Shown here piece by piece: positions 54,162-64,000 of a stretch of DNA of 64,000 nt. Every line of letters starts with the position of its first letter. The first letter of the stretch is position 1. The DNA lies in NCBI RefSeq assembly GCF_005405885.1, contig NZ_BJFL01000002.1, positions 1 to 64,000 on the forward strand, in the 5' to 3' direction. Under the pieces are notes generated by a model that saw only the letters and a program-made list of their open reading frames with translations, had not been told where the DNA came from and made no database searches. The stretch is from Gandjariella thermophila. Lineage in GTDB: Bacteria; Actinomycetota; Actinomycetes; Mycobacteriales; Pseudonocardiaceae. The position numbers were made by a program, and so were the translations under genes.

Positions 54162-54206
54162 GCGGACCCCCTCACGTGCCGGATGCTCCCCGTGCCGCCC
54201 CACGCC

Positions 54207-55097
54207 TCACCGCTCGCCGACCGCCTCGGCCGCGCCGACCATCCGGATCACCGCGGCGCAGTCGTCGTCGCCGTAGCCACGGTCCACCGCGGCCTGGTGG
54301 GTCCGGCTGGCCGCCTCGGTCACCGGCAGGCGCAGCCCCGCGCCGGCCGCCTGCGCCACGGCCAGCGCCAGGTCCTTGGCCATCAGCCGGAGCCGGAAGT
54401 CGGGGTCACCGAACCGCGCGCTGGCCAGCCGGCTCGCCTTGAACGCCATCACCGGCGCGGCGAACCCGCTGTGCGCGATCGCGTCGAGCACCACCTGGCG
54501 ATCCAGCCCCCCGGCCACGCCGAGTTCGGTGGCCTCGGCCATGGCCTGCAGTTCCACCCCCATCAGCAGGTTGAGCAGCAGCTTCAGCCGCATCCCGGTG
54601 CCCAGCGGACCGACGTGCACGACCTGCTTGCCGAGCAGGTCCAGCAGCGGCCGGGCGGCGGCGAGCACCGATGCGTCACCGCCCACGTAGAGCCGGAGTT
54701 GCCCGGCGCGGGCGTGCTCGCGGTTGCCCATCATGCCGACGTCCAGCACGCCGGACGCGCGCCGGGCCAGTTCCGGGACGTCATCCGGGGAGACCGTGCT
54801 CGCGCACAGCAGGATGCCCGGATAGCCGCCGTCGGCGAGCACCCCGTGCCGGCCGAGCAGCACCCCGTCCAGCGCCTCGCCGTCGGCCACCGCGACGATC
54901 GTCGCGCCGGTGCCGGCGGCCGCCTCCACCGGGGTGGCGGCGACCGCCGCGCCGCGCGCGCCAAGCGGTGCGGCACGCTCCGGCGACCGATTCCACACCC
55001 GCACGGACGTGCCCGAGTCGAGCAGCCGCTCGGCGAGCCCGGCCCCCATCACGCCCAGCCCGAGCATGGCCACCGGCCGGTCCCATACCGCGGTCAT
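54207..55097 (-). CDS. 3-hydroxyisobutyrate dehydrogenase-like oxidoreductase
   Basis: The 296-residue protein has the beta-hydroxyacid dehydrogenase NAD site VAMLGLGVMGAGLAERLL, the substrate loop around AGQLRLYVGGD (usual GxLxxxVGG), and the catalytic Lys near GTGMRLKLLLNLLMGVE (G-x2-K-x3-N). Start ATG 55097 lies behind GGGGGGACGG. It is divergent from the TetR gene across a 198-bp gap that holds the palindrome. Valine-like or branched-chain 3-hydroxyacids are likely substrates, by inference. Confidence 0.85.
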   Translation of the reverse strand: MTAVWDRPVAMLGLGVMGAGLAERLLDSGTSVRVWNRSPERAAPLGARGAAVAATPVEAAAGTGATIVAVADGEALDGVLLGRHGVLADGGYPGILLCASTVSPDDVPELARRASGVLDVGMMGNREHARAGQLRLYVGGDASVLAAARPLLDLLGKQVVHVGPLGTGMRLKLLLNLLMGVELQAMAEATELGVAGGLDRQVVLDAIAHSGFAAPVMAFKASRLASARFGDPDFRLRLMAKDLALAVAQAAGAGLRLPVTEAASRTHQAAVDRGYGDDDCAAVIRMVGAAEAVGER

Positions 55098-55243
55098 CCG
55101 CCGTCCCCCCGTGAGTCGCCTGCCGGCACGGACACCGCACCGGGCCCGCCGCCTCCGGGACGTGGGGTGCCCCGCGCCGGGCCGGGCCACACCTGGCTCC
55201 CCGGATGGGGTGAGGCCGGCCGGGTGGCGACCACCGCGCCAGC

Positions 55244-55277
55244 CCACTAACAAACAGTCTTGACTGTTTGTTAGTGG
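55244..55277. promoter_or_regulatory. 34-bp perfect palindrome, TetR operator overlapping a promoter
   Basis: Two perfect 16-bp arms (CCACTAACAAACAGTC and its complement) meet around TT. It lies 19 bp before the TetR start. TTGACT at 55260–55265, a 17-nt spacer and AACACT at 55283–55288 form a promoter whose -35 lies in the operator. Transcription would start at about the ATG (55296), so the mRNA is leaderless. The repressor should shut its own operon and perhaps the divergent dehydrogenases. Confidence 0.82.
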
Positions 55278-55295
55278 TCCGGAACACTCGGCCGC

Positions 55296-55925
55296 ATGGC
55301 GGCCGAGACCAGGCAGCGGCAGGTGGACCGCAGCCGGGAGACCAGACGCAAGCTCATGACGGCCACGGTGGAGTGCCTGGTCGAGCGGGGCTGGGCGGGC
55401 ACAACGACGACGTTGGTCGCGGAGCGGGCCGGCGTCTCCCGCGGCGCGCAGCTGCACCACTTCCGCACCCGCGGCGAGCTGGTCGCCGCGGCCGTCGAGC
55501 ACGTCGGCGTGCAGAGCGCGCACGAGCTGCGGGAACGGGCCGCGGCGTTCGACTCCTCGGCCGACCGGACCAACGCCGTGGTGGAGCTGATCGCCAACTT
55601 CTTCGCCAGCGACCTGTTCACCGCCGCGCTGGAGCTGTGGGTGGCCGCGCGCACCGACCCGGAACTGAAGCGGCTCGTCGTGCCGCTCGAGGCGCGGGTG
55701 GGCCGGGAGTGCCACCGGATCGCGGTGGAACTGCTCGGCGCGGACGAGAGCCGGCCCGGGGTGCGGGAGGCGGTGCAGGCCACGCTCGACCTGGCCCGTG
55801 GCCTCGCGCTCGCCAATCAGCTCACCGATGACAGCCGGCGGCGCGGGCGCATCGTGCGCCAGTGGGCGACGATGCTGGACGCGGCGCTGCGCGCGGGTGA
55901 ACCCGGGACGGGGGACCAGCCATGA
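55296..55925 (+). CDS. TetR-family transcriptional regulator
   Basis: The 209-residue protein has the TetR HTH ([23 protein letters not shown], about residues 32–55, with gap only for length) and a ligand domain of nine helices. It has no Shine–Dalgarno and begins at the promoter's transcription start. By position it controls the TIGR03084–AtuA–acyl-CoA operon downstream, whose first gene overlaps it by 4 bp. The ligand is probably an acyl-CoA intermediate. Confidence 0.9.
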   Translation: MAAETRQRQVDRSRETRRKLMTATVECLVERGWAGTTTTLVAERAGVSRGAQLHHFRTRGELVAAAVEHVGVQSAHELRERAAAFDSSADRTNAVVELIANFFASDLFTAALELWVAARTDPELKRLVVPLEARVGRECHRIAVELLGADESRPGVREAVQATLDLARGLALANQLTDDSRRRGRIVRQWATMLDAALRAGEPGTGDQP

Positions 55926-56710
55926 CGGACCTCGCCGCCCTGCAGCACGACCTGGCCGAGGAGAGCGCCGAACTGGACGCCCTGGTCGCCGGGCTGGAGT
56001 CGCCGGCGTGGGCCACGCCGACCCCGGCCGAGGGGTGGACCGTCGCGCACCAGATCGCGCACCTGGCCTGGACCGACCGGGTCGCGGTGCTCGCCGCCAC
56101 GGACGGCGCCGCCTTCGCCGAGGTGCGCAAGGCCGCGATGACCCACCCCGACCTGGTGTCGCGCACCGCCGAGGAGGGCGCCGGGGACCCGCCGGCCGAG
56201 CTGCTCGACCGCTGGCGCACCGGCCGCGCCGCGCTGGCGGACGCGCTGCGCGCGCTGCCGCCCGGCACCAGGCTGCCCTGGTTCGGCCCGCCGATGAGCG
56301 CGCCGTCCATGGTCACCGCTCGGCTGATGGAGACCTGGGCGCACGGTCAGGACGTGGCCGACGCGCTGGGCGCGCACCGCCGGCCGACCGCGCGGCTGCG
56401 GCACGTCGCCCACCTGGGCGTGCGCACCATGGCGTTCGCGTTCGCGCTGCACGGCCTGCCCGAGCCGGACCGCCCGGTGCGGGTCGAGCTCACCGGCCCC
56501 GGCGGCGAGCCGTGGACCTGGGGCCCGGAGGACGCCGAGGACCGGGTGACCGGACCCGCGCTGGACTTCTGCCTGCTGGTCACCCAGCGCCGGCACCCCG
56601 ACGACCTGGCCGTAATCGCGGTCGGTGAGCTGGCCCGGCGCTGGCTGCCGATCGCGCAGGCGTTCGCCGGCCCGGCCGGCGCCGGCCGGAAGGCGGGGCA
56701 GTTCGGATGA
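55922..56710 (+). CDS. TIGR03084-like DinB-type metal-binding protein
   Basis: The 262-residue protein has the DinB/maleylpyruvate isomerase-like N-terminal bundle with metal His ([18 protein letters not shown], and [16 protein letters not shown]) and a C-terminal SCP2-like part ([17 protein letters not shown]). Proteins of this type may use mycothiol, the actinobacterial thiol. In this cluster it could isomerise or thiolate an intermediate, but the reaction is unknown. It overlaps the tetR stop and the AtuA start by 4 bp each. Confidence 0.75.
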   Translation: MTDLAALQHDLAEESAELDALVAGLESPAWATPTPAEGWTVAHQIAHLAWTDRVAVLAATDGAAFAEVRKAAMTHPDLVSRTAEEGAGDPPAELLDRWRTGRAALADALRALPPGTRLPWFGPPMSAPSMVTARLMETWAHGQDVADALGAHRRPTARLRHVAHLGVRTMAFAFALHGLPEPDRPVRVELTGPGGEPWTWGPEDAEDRVTGPALDFCLLVTQRRHPDDLAVIAVGELARRWLPIAQAFAGPAGAGRKAGQFG

Positions 56711-58404
56711 CCCCTGCCCCACTTCGGATCGGCAACGCCTCCGGGTTCTACGGCGACCGGTTCGCCGCCGTGCGCGAAATGCTCGAGGGCGGCCCGCTGG
56801 ACGTGCTCACCGGCGACTACCTCGCCGAGCTGACCATGCTCATCCTCGGCCGGGACCGGATGCGCGACCCGGACGCCGGCTACGCCCGCACCTTCCTGCG
56901 GCAGATGGAGGAATGCCTCGGGCTCGCGCGGGACCGGGGTGTCCGGGTGGTGACCAACGCCGGCGGCCTCAACCCCGCCGGCCTGGCCGCGAGGCTCACC
57001 GAACTGGCCGACCGGCTCGGCGTGCCCGCCCGGATCGGGTACGTCACCGGGGACGACCTCCGCGAGCGTGCCGGAGAGCTGGGCCTCGGCGAACCGCTGA
57101 CCGCCAACGCGTACCTGGGCGCGTGGGGCATCGCGGAGTGCCTGCGCGGCGGCGCCGACGTGGTGGTCACCGGGCGGGTCACCGACGCCTCGCTGGCGGT
57201 CGGCCCGGCCGCGGCGCACTTCGGCTGGCGACGGGACGACTGGGACGCGCTGGCCGGCGCCACCGTGGCCGGGCACGTGCTGGAGTGCGGGGCGCACGCC
57301 ACCGGCGGCAACTTCGCGTTCTTCGGCGAACTGGCCGACGCCAGCCACCCGGGGTTCCCCGTCGCCGAGGTGCACGCCGACGGCTCCGCGGTGATCACCA
57401 AGCATGCCGGCACTGGCGGGGCGGTCACCGTGGACACGGTCACCGCCCAACTGCTCTACGAGATCGCCGGCCCCGACTACGCAGGCCCGGACGTGGTCAC
57501 CCGGTTCGACACGATCCGGCTCAGCCCCGACGGTCCGGACCGGGTCCGCGTCGACGGGGTGCGCGGCGCACCGCCGCCCGGTGAGCTGAAGGTCTGCCTG
57601 AACACCCTCGGCGGGTACCGCAACGCCACCACGTTCGTCCTCTGTGGACTCGACCTCGACGCCAAGGCCGCGCTGGTGCGCCGTCAGCTCGAGGGTGCCG
57701 TCGGACCGGGCGGGCTGACCTGGACGCTGGCCCGCACGGACCGCGAGGACGCGGACACCGAGGAGACCGCGAGCGCGCTGCTGCACGCCACCATCCGAAC
57801 CCCGGACGCCCAGCGCGCCAAGGCGTTCTCCCGGGCGGCGATCGAACTGGCCCTGGCCTCCTACCCGGGGTTCCACGTCACCGCACCACCCTCGGACGGC
57901 TCGCCGTTCGGCGTGTACTCCGCCGGATGGGTACCGCAGCAGGAGGTCCGGCACGTCGCCGTGCTGCCGGACGGTTCCCTGGTGGACGTTCCGCCGCCAC
58001 CGTCCACAGCGGACGTCCAGCGCCGGGAGACGGCGCCGCCGGAGCCGCCGCCGGCCGGGCCGACCAGGTGGGTACCGCTCGGCGCGGTGGCCGGGGCACG
58101 CTCCGGGGACAAGGGCGGCGACGCCAACCTGGGCGTGTGGGTGCGGTCCGAGCCCGCCTACCGCTGGCTCGTGCACCACCTGACCGTGGACCGGCTGCGC
58201 GTGCTGCTGCCGGAGACCGCGCCGCTGGCCGTCGACCGGCACCTGCTGCCCAACCTCCGGGCGGTCAACTTCGTCGTCCACGGGCTGCTCGGCGACGGCG
58301 TGGCGGCCAGCACCCGGTTCGACCCGCAGGCCAAGGCGCTCGGCGAGTGGCTGCGTTCCCGGCACGTGGACGTTCCGGTGTCTCTTCTGGACGGTCAACC
58401 GTGA
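56707..58404 (+). CDS. AtuA-like (DUF1446) acyclic terpene utilisation protein
   Basis: The 565-residue protein has the DUF1446 signature: [62 protein letters not shown] and [16 protein letters not shown] near the C-terminus (two AtuA domains). AtuA is needed for citronellol/geraniol breakdown in Pseudomonas, reaction unknown. Here it is between the DinB-like gene and the acyl-CoA dehydrogenase, overlapping each by 4 bp. Confidence 0.88.
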   Translation: MTPAPLRIGNASGFYGDRFAAVREMLEGGPLDVLTGDYLAELTMLILGRDRMRDPDAGYARTFLRQMEECLGLARDRGVRVVTNAGGLNPAGLAARLTELADRLGVPARIGYVTGDDLRERAGELGLGEPLTANAYLGAWGIAECLRGGADVVVTGRVTDASLAVGPAAAHFGWRRDDWDALAGATVAGHVLECGAHATGGNFAFFGELADASHPGFPVAEVHADGSAVITKHAGTGGAVTVDTVTAQLLYEIAGPDYAGPDVVTRFDTIRLSPDGPDRVRVDGVRGAPPPGELKVCLNTLGGYRNATTFVLCGLDLDAKAALVRRQLEGAVGPGGLTWTLARTDREDADTEETASALLHATIRTPDAQRAKAFSRAAIELALASYPGFHVTAPPSDGSPFGVYSAGWVPQQEVRHVAVLPDGSLVDVPPPPSTADVQRRETAPPEPPPAGPTRWVPLGAVAGARSGDKGGDANLGVWVRSEPAYRWLVHHLTVDRLRVLLPETAPLAVDRHLLPNLRAVNFVVHGLLGDGVAASTRFDPQAKALGEWLRSRHVDVPVSLLDGQP

Positions 58405-59548
58405 TCGGCGCGGTGTTCGACACCCCGGAACGCCGGCAGCTGCGGGCCACCGTGCGCCGCTTCGTCGAGCGTGAGGTGCGCCCGCACCTGGAGGAGTGGG
58501 AACGCGCCGGGGAACTGCCCCGCGAGCTGCACCGGCGCACCGCCGAGGTGGGTCTGCTCGGCGTCGGCTTCCCCGAGGCGGTCGGCGGCTGCGGCGGCGA
58601 CCTGCTGGACACCGTGGTGCTCACCGAGGAACTGATCCAGGCCGGCGGCTCGTCCGGGCTGGTCGCCGGGCTGCTCACGCACGGCATCGCGCTGCCGCAC
58701 ATCGTCGACTCCGGGAACGCCGACCTGATCGACCGGTTCGCCCGGCCCACCCTGGCCGGCGAACGGATCGGCGCGCTCGCGGTCACCGAACCGGACGGCG
58801 GCTCGGACGTGGCCGCGATCCGCACCACCGCGGTCCGCGACGGTGACCACTACGTGATCAACGGTACCAAGACGTTCATCACGTCCGGCTGCCGCGCCGA
58901 CTGGGTCACCACCGCGGTGCGCACCGGGCCGCCCGGCCACGCCGGGATCAGCCTGCTGGTGGTGGAGCGCGGCGCACCAGGGTTCACCGTCACCCGCCGG
59001 CTCGCCAAGATGGGCTGGCACTGCTCGGACACCGCCGAGCTGTCCTATGTAGACGCCCGAGTGCCGGCGGCCAACCTGGTCGGTCCGGAGCACGAGGGCT
59101 TCCCTGCGCTGATGCGGCAGTTCCAGGTGGAGCGGATCTCGCTGGCCGTGCAGGCGTACGCCACCGCGGCCCGCTGCCTCGACCTCACGCTCGGCTGGGT
59201 GCGGGCGCGGCGGACCTTCGGCCGGCCGCTGGTGTCCCGGCAGGTGGTGCGGCACCGGCTGGTGGAGATGGCGCAGCGGATCGATCTGGCCCGCACCTAC
59301 ACCCGGGACGTGGCCACCCGCGTGGCGGCCGGCGAGGACTGCGTGGCCGAGGTGTGCCTGGCCAAGAACGCCGCGGTGGACGCCTGCGCGTTCGTCGTGG
59401 ACGCCGCCGTCCAGCTGCACGGCGGCGCCGGCTACCTGCGGGACACCGAGGTGGAGCGGCACTACCGGGACGCGCGGATCCTCGGCATCGGCGGCGGGGC
59501 GAGCGAGGTGCTCACCGAGTTGGCGGCGCGACGGATGGGATTCACCGG

Positions 59549-59552
<4 letters not shown>
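58401..59552 (+). CDS. Acyl-CoA dehydrogenase (first of two)
   Basis: The 383-residue flavoenzyme has the catalytic-domain pattern LAVTEPDGGSDVAAIRTTAV, RRTFGRPLVSRQVVRHRLVE, and QLHGGAGYLRDTEVERHYRD with the FAD contacts. The usual catalytic Glu region fits long-chain or isovaleryl-type enzymes. Start GTG 58401 overlaps AtuA. It likely dehydrogenates a branched or terpenoid acyl-CoA. Confidence 0.93.
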
Positions 59553-61150
<1,598 letters not shown>

Positions 61151-61163
61151 AAGGACCGCCACG

Positions 61164-63158
61164 GTGATCAGTCGCCTGATGGTTGCCAACCGGGGGGAGA
61201 TCGCCCGCCGGGTGATCCGCACCTGCCGCGCCCTGGGCATCTCCCCGGTGGTGGTGTGCTCCGACCCGGATGCCGACGCGCCGTTCGTCGCCGAGGCGGA
61301 TGCCGCCGTCCGGCTGCCCGGCGCCAGCCCGACCGAGACCTACCTGCGGGCCGCCGCGCTGGTGGCCGCGGCGCGGGCGGCCGGCGCGGACGCCGTGCAT
61401 CCCGGTTACGGGTTCCTGTCGGAGAACGCCGCGTTCGCCCGTGCCGTGCTGGACGCCGGGCTGACCTGGGTGGGCCCCGACCCTGACTGCATCGAGGCGA
61501 TGGGCTCCAAGATCGCCGCGAAGAAACGGATGGCCGCCGCCGGAGTTCCGGTGCTGCCCGAACTGGACCCGGAGTCGGTGACCGAGGACGACCTGCCGGT
61601 GCTGGTCAAGGCGTCCGCCGGGGGCGGAGGCCGCGGCATGCGAACGGTCCGCTCGCTCGCCGACCTGCCCGGTGAGCTGGCCGCGGCGCGGGCCGAGGCG
61701 GCGTCCGCGTTCGGCGACGGCGCGGTGTTCTGCGAGCCGCTGCTCACCGGGGCGCGACACGTCGAGGTGCAGGTGCTCGCTGACGCGCACGGCACGGTGT
61801 GGGCGCTGGGCGAGCGGGAGTGCTCCATCCAGCGGCGGCACCAGAAGATCGTGGAGGAGACGCCCAGCCCCGCGGTGGACGCCGGCATCCGCGCGCGGCT
61901 GTGCGAGGCAGCGGTCACCGCCGCCCGCGCCATCGGCTACGTCGGCGCCGGCACCGTCGAGTTCCTGCTGGACGACCAGGGCCGGTTCCACTTCCTGGAG
62001 GTCAACACCCGGCTGCAGGTGGAGCACCCGGTCACCGAATGCGTCTACGGGATGGACCTGGTGGCCTGGCAGCTTGCCGTCGCCGAGGGGGAACGGCTGC
62101 CCGCCGAGCCGCCCGCGCCGCGCGGCCACGCCATCGAGGTCCGCCTCTACGCCGAGGACCCGGCGCACGACTGGCGGCCGGCCAGCGGGCGGCTGCTCCG
62201 CTTCGAAGTGTCCGATGTGGACGCCGAGTTCGCGGTGCCGCCGTCGTACGGGCTGCGGCTGGACGCCGGTGTGGCCAGCGGCAGCGAGGTCGGCGTGCAC
62301 TACGACCCGATGCTGGCCAAGGTGATCGCCTGGGCGCCGAACCGGACCGCCGCCGCTCGCCGGCTGGCCGCCGCCCTGGCCGGCGCCCGCGTTCACGGGC
62401 TCACCACCAACCGCGAGCTGCTGGTGAACGTGCTGCGCCACCCCGAGTTCCTCGCCGGCCGCACGGACACCGCCTTCCTCGACCGGCACGGCGTCGCCGC
62501 GCTCGCCGAGCCGCTGGCCGGCCCGGACGCGGTGCGGCTTTCCGCGCTGGCCGCCGCGCTCGCCGAGGCCCAGCGCCGCCGTGCCACCGCCCGGGTGCAG
62601 CGCACCGTGCCAGCCGGCTGGCGCAACCTGCCGTCGGCGCCGCAGCGGGTCGCGTTCCGGCACGCGGAGTCCATCGTGGACGTCGAGTACCGGCTGACCC
62701 GGGACGGCCTGGCGAGCAATGTGCCCGGCGAACCCACGCTGCTGTCCGCCACCGAGGACCAGGTGGTGCTGGACGTGGCCGGCGTGCGGCACCGGTTCGC
62801 CGTCGCCGGCTATGACACCGGCGACGGCCGGCTGGTCGCGGTGGACTCGCCCCTCGGGCCGGTGTCGCTGGCCACCGTGCCGCGCTTCCCCGACCCGGAC
62901 GCCGTGCTGGCCGAGGGCGCCACCGTGGCGCCGATGCCCGGCACCGTGCTGCGGGTCGCGGTGCGCGAGGGCGACCGGGTGGACGCCGGCGCGGAACTGC
63001 TGGTGCTGGAGGCGATGAAGATGGAGCACCGGGTCACCGCGGCCGCCTCCGGTGTGGTCACCGAACTGCCGGTCCGGCCCGGCCAGCAGGTCGACGCCGG
63101 CACGGTGCTCGCCGTCGTGTCGGACCCGCACCCCGAGCGGGACGTCGAACGGCCATGA
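61164..63158 (+). CDS. Acyl-CoA carboxylase biotin carboxylase/BCCP (alpha) subunit
   Basis: The 664-residue subunit has the biotin carboxylase ATP-grasp (VKASAGGGGRGMRTVRSLAD, ECSIQRRHQKIVEETPSPAV, VEFLLDDQGRFHFLEVNTRL), a linker BT-like domain (about 490–590), and a C-terminal biotinyl domain with the biotin Lys in LEAMKMEHRV. It forms an alpha/beta carboxylase with the preceding gene, 13 bp upstream. MCC- or GCC-type specificity cannot be told by eye. Confidence 0.94.
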   Translation: MISRLMVANRGEIARRVIRTCRALGISPVVVCSDPDADAPFVAEADAAVRLPGASPTETYLRAAALVAAARAAGADAVHPGYGFLSENAAFARAVLDAGLTWVGPDPDCIEAMGSKIAAKKRMAAAGVPVLPELDPESVTEDDLPVLVKASAGGGGRGMRTVRSLADLPGELAAARAEAASAFGDGAVFCEPLLTGARHVEVQVLADAHGTVWALGERECSIQRRHQKIVEETPSPAVDAGIRARLCEAAVTAARAIGYVGAGTVEFLLDDQGRFHFLEVNTRLQVEHPVTECVYGMDLVAWQLAVAEGERLPAEPPAPRGHAIEVRLYAEDPAHDWRPASGRLLRFEVSDVDAEFAVPPSYGLRLDAGVASGSEVGVHYDPMLAKVIAWAPNRTAAARRLAAALAGARVHGLTTNRELLVNVLRHPEFLAGRTDTAFLDRHGVAALAEPLAGPDAVRLSALAAALAEAQRRRATARVQRTVPAGWRNLPSAPQRVAFRHAESIVDVEYRLTRDGLASNVPGEPTLLSATEDQVVLDVAGVRHRFAVAGYDTGDGRLVAVDSPLGPVSLATVPRFPDPDAVLAEGATVAPMPGTVLRVAVREGDRVDAGAELLVLEAMKMEHRVTAAASGVVTELPVRPGQQVDAGTVLAVVSDPHPERDVERP

Positions 63159-63210
63159 GCGGGAACGAGCGGTCGCGGTCGCGCGCGAACTCGCGGAAGA
63201 GGAGGCGTCG

Positions 63211-64000
63211 ATGAGTCAGCCGAACGGGTTCACCGAGAGCGAGGAGCGGCTGGCGTTGCGCGCCGCCGTGGCCGACCTGGCCGGCCGGTACGGGTCCGGC
63301 TACTTCACCGCGAGGGCGCGGGCCGGGGAGAAGACCACCGAACTGTGGGCCGAGGTCGCCAAGCACGGCTACCTCGGCGTCGCCGTACCGGAGGAGTTCG
63401 GCGGCGGGGGCGGCGGCATCGGCGACCTGGCCGCGGTGTGCGAGGAACTGGCCGCCGCCGGTTGCCCGCTGCTGCTCATGGTGGTGTCCCCGGCCATCTG
63501 CGCCACGGTGATCAACCGCTACGGCACGGCGGCGCAGCGGCAGCGTTGGCTGCCTGGGTTCGCGGCGGGCACCACGAAGATGGCGTTCGCCATCACCGAG
63601 CCGGACGCCGGGTCCAACGCGCACCGGCTGGCCACCACGATCCGCCGGGACGGGGTGGACTGGGTGCTCTCCGGGCAGAAGGTGTTCATCTCCGCGGTGG
63701 ACGAGGTCGAGGCGGTGCTCGTGGTGGCCCGGCACGTGGACGCCAGCGGGCAGCGACTCCAGCCGTCGCTGATGATCGTGCCCACCGGCGCGCCCGGCTT
63801 CAGCTACCACTCCATCGAGATGGACATCCTCTCCCCGGAGAAGCAGTTCACCCTGTTCTTCGACGACGTGCGGCTGCCCGCGGACGCACTGGTCGGCAGC
63901 GAGGACGCCGGACTCGCCCAGCTCTTCGCCGGGCTCAACCCGGAACGGATCATGGCGGCCTCGTTCTCCACCGGCGTCGCCCGGCACGCGCTGGCCAAGG
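63211..64000 (+). CDS. Acyl-CoA dehydrogenase (second of two), runs off the window
   Basis: The 263 residues visible start at ATG 63211 behind AGAGGAGG. They include the N-terminal helical part, the FAD-binding middle domain with AITEPDAGSNAHRLATTIRR, and the start of the third domain. The product is only about 70% seen. It differs enough from the first dehydrogenase (58401–59552) to serve another step of the same pathway. Confidence 0.9.
   Translation, partial: MSQPNGFTESEERLALRAAVADLAGRYGSGYFTARARAGEKTTELWAEVAKHGYLGVAVPEEFGGGGGGIGDLAAVCEELAAAGCPLLLMVVSPAICATVINRYGTAAQRQRWLPGFAAGTTKMAFAITEPDAGSNAHRLATTIRRDGVDWVLSGQKVFISAVDEVEAVLVVARHVDASGQRLQPSLMIVPTGAPGFSYHSIEMDILSPEKQFTLFFDDVRLPADALVGSEDAGLAQLFAGLNPERIMAASFSTGVARHALAK

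Noticed and set aside
50607-55250. A 1547-codon plus-strand open frame
   Set aside because: It lies antisense to the YibE/F gene and the SDR pair, and only its part from 52374 to about 52746 matches a protein (radical SAM). The rest is an artefact of high GC.

Overview
The window is chromosomal DNA of a high-GC actinomycete. A member of the Pseudonocardiaceae is most likely, by inference: it has an SsgB-like sporulation/division protein, phosphatidylinositol mannoside genes, an XRE/DUF5753 regulator, and a gene order from about 22 to 53 kb that closely follows the mycobacterial block thrS–Rv2578c.

Region 1 (1–869) is a scrapyard of insertion sequences: the 5' part of an IS5-type transposase running off the left edge, next to a truncated IS3-type OrfA. 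Region 2 (870–11795) is a complete-looking actinomycete integrative and conjugative element (AICE, pSAM2 type), bounded by 45-bp perfect direct repeats of the 3' end of tRNA-Val(GAC). On the plus strand it carries an SCO3933-like regulator, small conserved AICE proteins, a GIY-YIG-like protein, an FtsK-like Tra translocase, a WhiB-like factor, a DUF2637/Spd-like membrane protein, a RepSA-type rolling-circle initiator, a MerR-type Xis and a tyrosine integrase. On the minus strand it carries a divergent pair: an HTH sensor-like protein and a PP2C phosphatase. A 637-bp noncoding left end holds a long imperfect inverted repeat and candidate arm sites.

Region 3 (11.75–21.6 kb) holds a tRNA cluster (Val, Cys, Gly on the minus strand; Val(CAC) on the plus strand), ssgB, a lipoprotein, a GT87 mannosyltransferase, a PAS-GGDEF-EAL protein whose two catalytic sites both look damaged, an MFS transporter with a divergent IclR regulator, and a one-pass membrane protein.

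Region 4 (22–53.4 kb) is core genome: thrS, an Ap4A phosphorylase-like HIT protein, pgsA, PIM acyltransferase and pimA, a LemA-like protein, EF-G2, pdxS and pdxT (separated by a vapBC remnant and an amino-acid permease), a YebC-family regulator, ruvCAB with a LexA-like box, yajC-secD-secF, apt, rel, a cyclophilin, a glyoxalase II-like hydrolase, hisS, a YibE/F-like protein, and an Rv2578c-type radical SAM gene with a perfect LexA box but a one-base frameshift.

Region 5 (53.4–64 kb) is a catabolic cluster: an SDR and a 3-hydroxyisobutyrate dehydrogenase-like enzyme on the minus strand, then a TetR regulator with a 34-bp palindromic operator driving TIGR03084-like, AtuA-like, acyl-CoA dehydrogenase, carboxyltransferase, biotin carboxylase/BCCP and a second acyl-CoA dehydrogenase (cut by the window edge). 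The set looks like a branched-chain or terpenoid acyl-CoA oxidation/carboxylation pathway whose substrate cannot be read from sequence alone.
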